From positions 23,146,486 to 23,210,485 of the forward strand of contig NC_088864.1 in the NCBI RefSeq assembly GCF_032884065.1: a stretch of DNA of 64,000 nt, written 5' to 3'. A program made the translations under genes and the position numbers. Each line of letters opens with the position of its first letter. Position 1 is the first letter of the stretch. The notes under the pieces were generated by a model. That model worked only from the letters and a program-made list of their open reading frames with translations, had not been told where the DNA came from and made no database searches. This document shows, piece by piece, positions 1 through 9,914 of this stretch. This DNA comes from Artemia franciscana. Its lineage: Eukaryota > Arthropoda > Branchiopoda > Anostraca > Artemiidae.

Positions 1-4
1 CACA

Positions 5-53
<49 letters not shown>
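1..53. repeat. (CA)n microsatellite
   Basis: Nearly uninterrupted CA dinucleotide run at the window edge. It probably continues to the left of the window. Confidence 0.95.
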
Positions 54-58
<5 letters not shown>

Positions 59-424
59 TGCATAAACAAATACACATATAAGAGAGAGAAGATAAATTCA
101 ATTCTATTTACTTTTTCACTGGAAGAGCTGGTAAAATCTTGAGGATTTTGAATTTCCTCGGCCACGGAATAGGTCGTCTAGCTGTCTTTTCCGTGATGAT
201 GAATAATTGACCTATAATAAAAGATGATTCAACAGTCATTTATTTTAAAGTTTTTGATATTTAGGTTTAAGTTTTTAAGTTGAAAAAACTCGAAGTTCCA
301 AAAAAAATTCTGTCCAAAATTTTGAAGTCCCCAGAAACTTTTTTCCAAAATAAATTTTCTGAATAAAAAATTAATAAGCTTTGCCTCAAGTGCTAAGCTC
401 ACTGGAAGGCAGTATTTATGGGCT

Positions 425-690
425 GTTTAGTTTTGATATTGCTCTTTATCGCCCTCTGAAGGTCCAGGTTCAAAAATGTTCTATGGATTGAATTCCATAG
501 TTCAAGAATTGCTAGTAGGAAGGGGTGTTTTTAAAAATTAAATATTATATATGGTATAACGAACACATATAATCTGGTAAATGCTCCTTTTTAGTTTTAA
601 TCTTGCTCTTTACCATCCCCTGAAGATCCCGGTTCAAAATATTTCGTGGATTGAATTCATTAGTTCAAGAATGGCTAGTAGGGGGGGGGT
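425..690. repeat. Two-copy tandem duplication, ~161-bp unit
   Basis: A block beginning near 431 (TTGATATTGCTCTTTATCGCC) recurs near 594 with few changes. The downstream landmark TTCAAGAA-GCTAGTAGG recurs at 504 and 663. The spacing of 159-163 bp marks an old direct duplication that ends in G-runs. No coding content is seen. Confidence 0.7.
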
Positions 691-1385
691 ATTTTGAATT
701 AATGACTATATACATACAATTCGGTAACTAAAGAGATTCTAAGCATATGACAAAAAGACAAATATTACGACACTCTTGTTTATTGCAGTCCTCATCAAAA
801 TTCCTTTTATTAAACATGCTGATTGATCAAGCTCACTTTATGCAATGCTGATAACTTAGGCCGTTTCTCATTCTTTTGTATCAAATATTTGTCTGAGATA
901 CCTTGCACAATAAGGGTATTGGCCGTCAGGAACCATTGTATTGCTTCACTGACAACATGAGTAATTACGCAATACCAGATGTTCAACAGACAATGGCGGG
1001 ATGGCTGGATATGTGTGTATTGCGACGCATGATGCTATTTTATCTAAAAATTAAAGTTGGCATACAAATGTTTCCAGGAACGTTCTTATCTGGACAGACC
1101 AGGTGCATGGATCTGGTAACTCCAATTGGCTCTAGTATACCCCCTATGGCTGTTGCAGGGGCATAGGGGGATACAAGGGATTAGCAACTCCAACAACACA
1201 CCGGAGTAAGGCTCCTGTTGGACATATAGAGGGGTTGCGAGGGATTTAAAAAAATAATCGTACCGAGGATTCCTGGTATATGGACCAGGTCATGTTCGTT
1301 GAAGGGATATTACAACTATATGGGGGGGGGCAGTTGCCCTCTGATCACTTCAACTCTTAAAAAGAGCACTAGAACTTCTGATTCC
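691..1385. other. No gene recognised
   Basis: The 264-nt open frame at 903-1166 has no recognisable domain and unremarkable composition, so I do not call it a gene. The G-rich runs near 1325 resemble the decayed repeat to the right. Confidence 0.5.
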
Positions 1386-2160
1386 GAATTGAATGAGCCC
1401 CCTCCAAAATTTATTTGACCACTTCTTCCGCAAAAACCTTATATGCCCCGGGGGATGACATACACCCCTTGCCCCCAGACTCTGGGGGCTTGTATCTGCC
1501 CCAAAGACCTTGTGGTATGATCTTTAGACTAATTCTGAATAAAATAGCTATCTCAGAATTTCCATCGGATGAATTTCAAGAAAAAAGACTGGGGGGGGGG
1601 CTATTTGCCTTCCAATCCCTTTTATACCCAAAAAAGAGCACTAAAAGTACCAGTTTCCAATCTAATGAGCCCCTTTTGAAGGCTCTACAGCTACTTCTTC
1701 CCTACGAAGTGTCTTGGTCTGATGATACAGAAAAGAGAAAAAAATAACAATACGTTATGCCCACATCGCTCTTTACTTAGGCAGCGCTATCACGCTGCCT
1801 GTGACTCAGTATCCTCCTTTTCTAATAACAAAACCTATATGTTCACTTGCAGGGCTTGCCCTAGGGGCTGTGGGGGTCATACCATTCGCAGAGGCATAGT
1901 TATTGGATTTTTTGACTATTTTGAAAAACGGCAAAATTATATTATCCCAAAATTTTATAGAACATCTTTAATACAACGACAGCTAAAAGATAGGGGAGCC
2001 GGTTGCTCTCCAATCACCCTTAAATTTTAAAAGTTCACAAGAACTTTCAATTTCTAATCGAATGAGCCCCCTCCAAAATTCTGCTACAACTACTTTCACA
2101 CAAAGTGAACTGAGACAAACATTTATAATACATAGGAGCCACATTGCTCTTTACTTTGTC
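1386..2160 (+). repeat. Interspersed repeat, family 2 (hairpin-ended)
   Basis: Blocks reading 'aatgagccccctccaaaatt' recur at about 1390, 1665 and 2062. They are interspersed with 'aaaccttatatgcccc' and 'gactctgggggct'. The same sequence family returns at 5340-6120 and 8870-9415. A short hairpin GGCAGCGC...CGCTGCC lies near 1780 and has a counterpart at the end of the 8.9-kb copy. Unclassified and non-coding; the open frames inside it are incidental. Confidence 0.7.
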
Positions 2161-2444
2161 GCTATGATATTGTAAAAAATAATTTTGCTTTAATTAACAC
2201 CTAGCTTTAATTCATTGCCGGTTTCGGTGATGCAATCAATCCTTACTTCCCGTCCTAAAAAAGTTTTATCTGTTTGTCAGATGAGGAATTTAAGTAACAC
2301 GTTTTAAAATATGACTAATCGATTGGCAAATTGGACCTGAAAAAAAAGGATTTGCATTTCCCGGTACTTTGCCTCATACTGTGCCAAAATCGAACAGGTG
2401 CAGCAAAAAATGGTGTTTACTGCGGTGTGATCTGAATTTGTAAT

Positions 2445-2580
2445 TAATGTAAAACTTTTTCCAGAAAAAATGTTTTTCAAAGAAAAGTAAAGAGCTCCAC
2501 TAAGCCAAAAATAAGCAGAAATAAACTCAAATAGCACTCCAAGCGTAAAACTACCACAAATTACCATCAATAAATAAATG
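2445..2580. repeat. Left copy of ~130-bp direct repeat flanking a LINE fragment
   Basis: The block runs from 'aaaactttttccagaaaaaatg' to 'ccatcaataaataaatgaaa'. It is repeated in the same orientation at 3325-3455 and brackets the LINE remnant between them. Confidence 0.7.
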
Positions 2581-2589
2581 AAAATAAAA

Positions 2590-3235
2590 CTGCTATTACT
2601 AACAACTCAACGCAGCACCACTTCGCCTACGGCCAACACAGCTAAGCACGCTCCTCCTCCATCCTATTTTATTTAATGCCTTCCTCTTTACACTCAATTC
2701 CTTAAAATATTTGTTTATGAGATTGTCTCACCCCAACCGCGGACGATCTGCTTTCCGTTTAGCCCTAGACGGTTGGCGGAAAAGAACAATCTTCGGCAAA
2801 CTGTCATCCTTCACCTGCAGAACGAGCCCTATCCATCTCAACCTTCCTCTCATTATTGCCCTAGAAAGCGGGATTGAGCCACACTTTTTGCACAGCCTAC
2901 TGTTTTAAATACGGTCAGTTAGCCAGAAACCGAGAATGATCCGTAATCAATTCATCTTAAAATCTAGCAAATCTTCATCCACTTTTCGGAGCGCCCATGC
3001 TTCAGAGCCATATTTGACAACTGTCATCACTTTAGCTTCCAGTATTCTAATCTTGGTTTGCTGTCTTTGATCCTATCCTTCCCAACTTTTTTTAACTGTG
3101 AAAAAAAAAACACTCTGAGCCTTGGTTATTCTATTTTTAACATCTTCACTCCTTCCATCGTCTTTACTAATAATACTACCAAGGCAAGTGACGCTGTCCA
3201 CCTGGTCAAGTAAAGTGTAAATAATGTTCTTGTCT
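2590..3235 (-). mobile_element. LINE (non-LTR retrotransposon) 3' fragment
   Basis: Read on the minus strand, this encodes the end of a LINE reverse transcriptase. A clear stretch reads TKIRILEAKVMTVVKYGSEA followed by WALRKVDEDLLD (plus-strand 3060 down to about 2960). After it come the LTDRI...RLYEKCG-like block, a basic tail, and a trinucleotide (ACT/AGT) 3' terminus near 2594. The same family is present on the plus strand at 53772-54330. The copy is 5'-truncated, as is usual for LINEs, and its reading frame is disrupted. The clade (CR1, Jockey or RTE-like) cannot be fixed by eye. Confidence 0.8.
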
Positions 3236-3765
3236 TGAGAAGGTATGGGGATAGTAAGCCCTAATCATGTTAATTTTTGATCGTTTTGAGTTTGACTCGG
3301 TTGTTTATTGTAACTAATTTGAAAAACTTTTTCCACATAATCAGTTTTTTAAAGAAAAGTAGAGAGCTTCATTTAGCCAAAAATGAGCATAAATAAAGTC
3401 AAATAATCTTCCAAGCTTAAAACTACCACAAACCACTATCAATAAATAAATGAAACTCAAAATGAACAAAAATTACAATAAATCGCCCAGTCAGGGCTGA
3501 TAACCCCCATGCCTTCTCAAGACCAGAATACAATTTGCGCTTTACTGAAAAAAAACGTGGATTGTAAGTTTAATTGACATACATTGATATTTAATTCTTA
3601 TTGTTTTGAATTGTTTTTTTATTTATGAAAGTGAAAAAGGTGAAAACATTCAAAAATTTATTTTGTTTTCACTAGAGTGCAAATTATGTTCTGGGCTTGA
3701 GAAAGCATGGGGTTTCTCAGCCCTACTAATATTAATTTCTGCTGGAGCTCTTAACTTTTCTTTGA
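3230..3765. repeat. Short repeat in three copies, one inverted
   Basis: The motif 'cttgagaaggtatgggg...agccctaat' near 3233 recurs near 3697 (cttgagaaagcatggggtttctcagccctact). It recurs inverted near 3495-3540 (agggctgataacccccatgccttctcaag). This is a decayed repeat cluster of unknown class. Confidence 0.65.
3325..3455. repeat. Right copy of ~130-bp direct repeat flanking a LINE fragment
   Basis: Matches 2445-2580: the 'gaaaactttttccacataatc' start and the 'aataaataaatgaaac' end align with scattered substitutions. Confidence 0.7.
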
Positions 3766-3934
3766 AAAACTTGTTTTGTGGATAACAAAAATTTAAATTA
3801 ATTTCTCTTCTTTTATTTCATAAGCCCTGAAGTTCACCTGAAAAATAAAATTCAATATTATTCCCAAAAGATTCTATTTATCCGCTGTGACAACCTGGAT
3901 ACATTTGTACTCCTTTTATTTATTTAAATTCTAA

Positions 3935-5260
3935 CAGCAGAAGTAGTAATAGTAGTAGCCCCAAAAGTTTCAACATAATACCCTCGGTCGTGCTCGATAC
4001 ATTGCTGAGGTGTCTTATTGGCAACCATAAAGACAATGCCTTTTGATTTGGGTTAAACTAGCATTTAGTTTTAAAGCATAATGGGCCAATTATATAAATG
4101 TGGGGAGCTGACATGCCCAATATCCCTAGAGACATAGCGGCTAGACCGTTCCACTATGCTGAACAAAATTACAGTCTCAAAATTTTGACTGGATATGTTT
4201 GAAAAAGGAATGGGCGTAAGAAAAAGGCTGCTTACCCTCCATTATCTTTTTATTCGTAAAAAGGCACTAGAGCTTTTAATTTTGAATCGAAATAGCCCCT
4301 TTGCAAATTTCAATGATACGTCTAGTAACTATAGAGTGGTGCTAAATATGATATTGCTTATATCCTCTTTTGAAACTTGCATGCATACAATTTTTTCATT
4401 TAATTTAACTTCCTCTAAACGAGTATCACCCCCTAAATCGAATTAGCTCCCTTAAAAGTTTTAATAATATTTCTGGAGCTATTATGGAGCAGCGCTGCCT
4501 ATGATATTGCTTATACACCCTTTTGAAAACCTAAATGCATACAATTTTTTTGTTTAATTAAAACTCCCCCTAAACGAGTTTCATCTTCATACTCTTAGTG
4601 CCATTAGTCACAGTAACTGTAGTGTATTGCCTTTTGGTGATATGAACATCATTTTCGTCAAGTCCTGGAAATTTCAACTTGATATAATCAGCCTATGCTA
4701 TGCCATTGCTGATATATCCTTTTTGTTAATCTTTATATTTATATAATTTTGTGATTTTCATCTTAATGTTCTTAGCCTTACAATCAGTTGCAATATAGGC
4801 AGTAGTTATAGTAGCAGCAGTAAATGTATAAACGGCAGTATCATTAGTAGTAGAATGCACATATTGCCTTCTGGTCAATTGATTTTCCCCATTAAGCATT
4901 TTCTGAAAGTTCCAACGTAATACTCAAATCCATTCTTGAGATATGCTTTTTTGACAATGTGCATGCACGTAGTAAAAATTTAGTTCAAATTTACCCTCAA
5001 TATTTCAAATGTAGCACTGTGGTTGTAGTAGTAGTGGAGGCAGTAGCAGTGGTGGTAGTTGTAGCAGTAGTAGTAGCATACAAATATTACCTTTTTGGTC
5101 AATTGATCATCTCCTTTATCATTTACTTATAGGTACAAATTAATATGCTCAGTTATTCCTAAGTTACGCCTTTTTGACAATCCGTATGCACATAACGAGA
5201 TTTGACTTAGTTCAACATTCCCCTCAACCTTTTCTGAAAGGATCACGTGAAAACCCTTTG
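3935..5260 (-). repeat. Degenerate tandem repeat with (AGT)n segments
   Basis: The blocks 'tattgccttttggtgat', 'tattgccttctggtcaattga' and 'attacctttttggtcaattga' sit about 220-235 bp apart (near 4627, 4860, 5085). Imperfect GTAGTAGT/AGCAGTAGT runs lie between them (3945, 4815, 5025). The segment near 5178-5240 (ctttttgacaat..gtatgcacat..gacttagttcaacattcccc) is the reverse complement of the unit found in the array at 23.8-25.2 kb, so the two arrays are related. A 152-bp internal duplication is visible at 4347/4499. Confidence 0.65.
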
Positions 5261-5339
5261 TCTTTTTGGAAAGTAAAGGTCCAATATGCATACCTTCCTC
5301 AATAAAATATGCTATATGTAAACAGTGAACAAATAACGT

Positions 5340-6120
5340 AAGTTATGGCCCTTTTTCTGGGGGCTGTGAGGAGGTTCATGTCTCTAAAGGTCTAATTACA
5401 GGATCTTTTAACAATTCTGAAGAATGCAGATGTCTCAAAACTTTGAATGGATTTTTTTGGAAAATAATGGTCGTTGGATGGGGGGGGGGGCTGGTTGCCC
5501 TCAATTCACCTTTGACTCTTAAAGAGCACTATAATTCCCCATTGTAATCAAATGAGCCCTATCAAAAGTTTATACGACCAGCCATTCCTTAAGAACCTTA
5601 TATTCATTTGGGACAGAATTTACTACCCTTGCTCCCAGGGTCTGAGAGGCTATTTCAACACTGTAAACATCAAATGTTAACAATGGGGAACCAATATAAC
5701 TTATAGCCCTTGCCATGAGGGCCAAGGGAAGTGTCAACCCAAAGACACAATTACTGGACCTTTCAAATATGCTTAACAAAATTACCATTTCAAAAATGTG
5801 AATGTATGCGTTTGGGGAAATGATGGGTGAGGGGGGATGGTTGCCTTCCAATTACTTTCGACTATTAAAAAGGGTACTAAGCCTTTCCATTTCCAATCCA
5901 ATGAGTCCTCTCTGAAGTTTACATGAGCACTCTTTCAGTAAAAAGATCCTGTATACCCCCGGGGCATAACTTACAATCATTGCCCTGAGGGCTCTGAGGG
6001 GGGCGTTAATCTTCTAAGACATAATTACTGACTCTTTCAACTACGGTGAACAAATCCGCTTTCTTGTCATCGATCTTAAGGAAAGGAGCCAGGCGAGGTG
6101 CAATTACCTCACCTTGTTAT
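5340..6120 (+). repeat. Interspersed repeat, family 2
   Basis: Contains two tandem segments about 345 bp apart. Each carries 'aatgagccct/tcct..aagtttatacgacca', an 'aagaaccttatattc..gcataacttacaa' motif, 'ccttgctcccagggtctgagagg' and 'caattactgg/actctttcaa'. It matches the copies at 1.4 and 8.9 kb. Non-coding. Confidence 0.7.
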
Positions 6121-6263
6121 TTCAATAATTTCGTCCTCGAACCTCATGACGAGTGTGAGATTTCTTGCGTTCTCTCTGGCTCAATATCTCCTTAGTCACT
6201 TATTCTTGACATTTTTTAGTCACTTATGCTTGAAATGATGACATTTTTAACATTAGCCGAACT

Positions 6264-6632
6264 TTGGACAAAATTTCTGAAACTTTCAAAAAAATGGAAG
6301 TAAAATATTTAAAATCTGGTCTTAAATTTGAAACTGCAAAGTCCAACGTCGTGCTTATTAACTGGAAAGGCCCAATTCCTCATAAAATTATACTTGGGAA
6401 TACGAAGATCTGCCCGTCTGACCAAATTGTTTTCTTATTATTCCCGTAGGAAATACCATTTCTCATACTAGCCATCTAATAACAGAAGTCATCAATCGCC
6501 GCATATCAGCTGCCTATGCTTCCATAGTCTCTGCCAAGCTTCTTTTCAATCGCAGTTATCTTATGACGAACACTGTTGCCCTCCCCCGCATCCTCTACGT
6601 TGCACCCTTCTGGAAGATTCTTATAAATGTAA
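6264..6632 (+). mobile_element. LINE reverse-transcriptase fragment
   Basis: The plus-strand frame reads ...FETAKSNVVLINWKGPIPHK..ILGNTKICPSDQ. A second frame from about 6448 reads GNTISHTSHLITEVINRRIS, then AAYASIVSAKLLFNRSYL and ALPRILYVAPFW. This is the look of the thumb and post-RT region of a non-LTR retrotransposon (conserved SLPHLLY-like and APFW motifs). There is one frame change between the two parts and no complete domain. The fragment is cut at 6633 by the insertion of a Helitron end. Confidence 0.65.
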
Positions 6633-6633
6633 A

Positions 6634-6725
6634 CTAGACCTACGTTGCCCGGGCAACGTGAAGTGTTGCTGCGACCTTTGTCCGGCTTCGCCGACTAAAG
6701 TGTTGCGAGAGCAACACTTTTGTTT
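6634..6725 (-). mobile_element. Helitron-type 3' terminus (minus strand)
   Basis: On the minus strand the sequence ends with the perfect 18-bp palindrome ACGTTGCCCGGGCAACGT (6642-6659), then AGGT and CTAG (6634-6637), followed by T. A hairpin close to CTRR with insertion in front of T is the Helitron 3' signature. Two further hairpins lie upstream: GTCGGC/GCCGAC around 6685-6700 and AAAGTGTTGC/GCAACACTTT at about 6699-6722. A related hairpin (AAAGTGTTGC-TCTC-GCAACAC) lies near 8563. The 5' end was not found. Confidence 0.6.
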
Positions 6726-6739
6726 TGTTTCTTCGCTAT

Positions 6740-7325
6740 AAATCAATAATCACATGATCAAAGGCTATTCCTCAGTGTTGAAAAAACAACAACAAAATAG
6801 TATGAAATCAAAGAAACATGACAATATTTCTTTGATTTCTAGGGACCAAGATTTAAAGCAAATTTTCCGGGAAACAATCGAAATTAAAAAAAAAAATTAT
6901 TCAAGAATAATTCCACAAACAGAGATGCAGGTGAATTTGAATTGAATTCAATTTATGATAATTTACTGAGGTCAAATAAAGTAAATATCACCTCACCTAA
7001 GAGCTATGACCTAAGGAACCGAGGAGCTATGACCTTAGGAACCGAAAAGGTCAAAGAGATTTGCTTCCGCTGTTGCATTGAAAAAAAATAAGAGCAATAA
7101 ACTATATGTAATTAGTTTATTAGGTATAAATTTAGTTTGTTTTTATCCATGTCTTTTAGTTTTACTGCTGATGATGAACACTGTATATGTGTTCGAAATA
7201 TCCAGTTAAATTTTATATCTGTTTACTGTCAACACAAAGGTTTCATCCCTATTTTGAACTATTTTACTTTTAATTCTGTCAGATTTAAAGAGATCGAATA
7301 CAATGTGCACCAATTTGCACAAATT
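6740..7325 (+). mobile_element. Penelope-like element, C-terminal and 3' region
   Basis: The plus-strand frame at 6754-6942 ends in DNISLISRDQDLKQIFRETI-EIKKKNYSR. This resembles the end of the Penelope GIY-YIG endonuclease region (REAIEIKK motif). After a frame change at about 6945 it continues NSIYDNLLRS. The 3' part (7160-7280) carries a CTGATGA...GAAATATCC segment and 'ctgtttactgtcaacacaaagg', which fits the hammerhead-bearing terminal repeats known for Penelope elements. 5'-truncated; RT not present here. Confidence 0.6.
7160..7205 (+). ncRNA. Hammerhead-ribozyme-like core in Penelope 3' region
   Basis: CTGATGA (7168-7174) is followed by a 6-bp stem GAACAC (7176-7181) / GTGTTC (7189-7194) with a TGTATAT loop, then GAAA (7195-7198). 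This is the order of the conserved hammerhead boxes around stem II. One extra T (7175) sits between the first box and the stem. I could not place stems I and III or the cleavage site with confidence, so activity is doubtful. Confidence 0.4.
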
Positions 7326-7326
7326 T

Positions 7327-7935
7327 TTAGCCCAAAGTGAACAGATTCTTACTTACTTGTGATAGACATCAAGTTCACAGGAAACAAATAAACGGGTACA
7401 GCAACTAGCAAAAGTTGCAAACCCCTCATCGCTGAAGATGATTGTAGCCCAGCAGCCGATTATTACTTACAAGTTCCCTACATGTCTTACCACTGGAACC
7501 AAATTGGTTTAACCATCAAATACACCGGAAACAAATAGTAGGTACAGCAACTAGCAAAAGTGGCAAACCCCTCATTGCCGAAGATGATTATGAGCTAACA
7601 GCCGTTTCTCGCTCGAAGTAAACCGATTTTTACTTATAAGTCCCTCTCCCGTGATGGGCATCAAGTTCACCGGAAACAAATAAATGGGTCCACCAACTAG
7701 CATAGTTGCAAACCCCTCATCGCTAAGGTTGACTGTAGCCTAACAGCAGATTATTACTTATAAGTCTCCTAAATGTCTTACCACTGGAACCAAATTGGTT
7801 TTACCATCAAATACACTGGAAACAAATATTAGATACACCAACTATCAAAAGTTGGTAACCCCTCATTGCCGAAGGTCGTTATTACCTAACAGCCGACTGT
7901 TGCTTACAAGTCCTTTATATGTCTCACAGTTTATA
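7327..7935. repeat. Satellite: four ~146-bp monomers as two ~292-bp dimers
   Basis: The anchor GGAAACAAA occurs at 7380, 7527, 7672 and 7818 (spacings 147, 145, 146). Monomers 1 and 3 share 'catcaagttcac', while monomers 2 and 4 share 'taccactggaaccaaattggtt..accatcaaatac'. The array therefore has an A-B-A-B higher-order structure. All monomers contain 'aactagcaaaagt..caaacccctcat'. It starts directly after the Penelope 3' region. Confidence 0.85.
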
Positions 7936-8869
7936 TCGGCCTAGATTTCGTTTCAGTGTGTACCTTACTACTGAAGTTGTCAATCCCTATAAACTTTCAA
8001 ATTGGTATACCTCATGAAGGAATTTTTGCATAATAAAATGGATGTCATATACTTTGATCAGCACATCAAGAGCTATCGATTGCCATCGAAATTTTTTTTT
8101 ATCTGTCTTAGTTGAAAAATTGTTTTTTTTGCCGTAGGCCAACTTTCTAACGTCACCACTTAGAAAAAATGCCACATTTTCGCTTCTGTAAATTTTATAT
8201 TTATGACTCAAAGAAGATATATTGGCTGTGGGGCCAACTGCCGCATATATTTATCACTTATAGATTTTGGTCCATCTTCAATTTGAAAGTGGTGCCTGCC
8301 TGCAAGAACGGAGCTTTCCACTCGAAAGCAGAAACATGGTTTGATGAAACGAAAGCTTGGCTGCACAACTTCAGATACTCCTCTCTGACATAGGCTATAA
8401 CTCCACTTCACTTCGCACACCATAGGCTCTGGCTCGTGGACAAGCAAAAACCATCATTTTTGGCCCCAGGCAAGAGTTCTGCGGAGCTTTCCAAAATGTT
8501 ATGTCATATTCATTAATCCGGCCTGAGGTCGGCGGCATAGGAAAAAAAAACGGGACAAAACCAAAGTGTTGCTCTCGCAACACAATAAATTGGAGATCCG
8601 CTCCACTCTTTTCCATTTCGCAAAATACCTACTGAGATATCCAATTTGGCAACGCAATTCAAGACTCATCAACAGTCTTTAAATAGCAGATCCTGTTACA
8701 GCTGTTGCTAAGCTTAAGGCGAAACACAATCACAAGACTTCAAAACATGCTTGGAGTCAACTTCATCCACTATAGTTACCTTGTCATAGTTGTATAGTGA
8801 TATTTTGCTTTTTTTTCTCTCTTTGCAGTGCTCCGTTATTTTCTTTTTGTACAAAGACGGGTTTCAATA
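7936..8869. other. No gene recognised; one stray hairpin
   Basis: Apart from the hairpin AAAGTGTTGC-TCTC-GCAACAC near 8563-8583, which is shared with the Helitron end at 6.7 kb, I see no conserved feature. Overlapping short frames on both strands at 8169-8616 carry no recognisable domain. Confidence 0.5.
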
Positions 8870-9415
8870 AATAATGATAACAATAATAAAAGGGAACTAG
8901 AACTTTCAACCAAATGCGACTCCTCCAAAGTTGATAAAACCATTCCTTCCATAAAAACCTTAATTGCCACCAGGGCACAACTTATAACCCTTGCCCCGGG
9001 CTCTGGGGTTTTTTTTCAACCCCAAAAGCCTTGTTATATGATCTTTGAACTATTTTGAATAAAACTGCTTTCTAAAAATTTCAATTGGATGCATTTCAAT
9101 AAGACATTTTCGTTTGGGGGGGGAGAGATTGATACCCTCCGATTACTGTTACTCTTAAAAAGGACTAAAACTTTTGATTACCAATCCAATGAGTCACCTC
9201 CCAAGTTTATACGACCACCCTTTCTATAAAAACCTTATATGGGGCACTATTCCTTTCAATTTACAAGCGAATGAGCCTTTTTTGTAGATTCTACAACTCC
9301 TTCTATGCGAAGTGCCCTGATCTAAAACAAACAAACCAAAAACAAAAATTAATAAATAAATAATACATTGCACCAACTTCTTTCCTTAGGCAGCGCTGTT
9401 TTGCTGCCTATGATT
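8870..9415 (+). repeat. Interspersed repeat, family 2 (3' hairpin end)
   Basis: Carries the family-2 segments 'ataaccttgccccgggctctgggg' and 'aatgagtcacctcccaagtttatacgaccaccc'. It ends with 'cttaggcagcgctgttttgctgcctatga' near 9387-9412, where GGCAGC/GCTGCC forms a hairpin. Confidence 0.7.
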
Positions 9416-9766
9416 TTATTTTTGTATATATTTTAACTGTTTTCAACTAATTCTAGTCTTTCGACATCTTATTCATATTATGCTGCTGGTATTCTAAAAA
9501 CAAATCTGATAAAATGACAGTTTAAAACAAGTACCAATGAAGAAATTATTCCTTCTGTCAGTTAAATTTTCTATGCTTTAGCCAGTTTTAAGAGCGTATT
9601 GTTGTTTTCAAATTTCTACTTATTCTTTGTCCTATTTTTGCTCCTTGAACCTGAAACACATCTCTAGCTCTTCGGGGCTTATGATAACGTTTTTTTTTTT
9701 ATAAAGTAACATCATATTAAAGTAATTATACTCTTGTTAACGGCAAAGACTTGCACTGGATTCTAA
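9416..9766. other. No feature recognised
   Basis: AT-rich unique-looking DNA between family 2 and the LTR element. Confidence 0.5.
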
Positions 9767-9771
9767 GTAGT
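9767..9771. repeat. Target-site duplication (left), GTAGT
   Basis: Directly precedes the left LTR and is identical to 14076-14080. A 5-bp duplication is typical of Ty3/Gypsy integration. Confidence 0.85.
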
Positions 9772-9900
9772 TGTAGCATTTGACTATTTACAGTTTATTT
9801 ATAAACCCAAACACCTAGAACAAATACAAAATATAATCACAAGCAAGAAATGTTAGGCAGAACATAAGCATAAACAAGCGCGTTAGTCCATAATGCTGCA
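9772..9900 (-). repeat. LTR, left copy (3' LTR of minus-strand element)
   Basis: 129 bp with TG...CA boundaries. Differs from the right copy at six positions (about 95% identity), which suggests a moderately recent insertion. Confidence 0.9.
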
Positions 9901-9914
9901 TCTCCCTTCTTTTC
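9901..9914 (-). other. Polypurine tract of the LTR element
   Basis: The minus strand reads GAAAAGAAGGGAGA immediately upstream of the 3' LTR, the expected place for the plus-strand primer. Confidence 0.8.
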
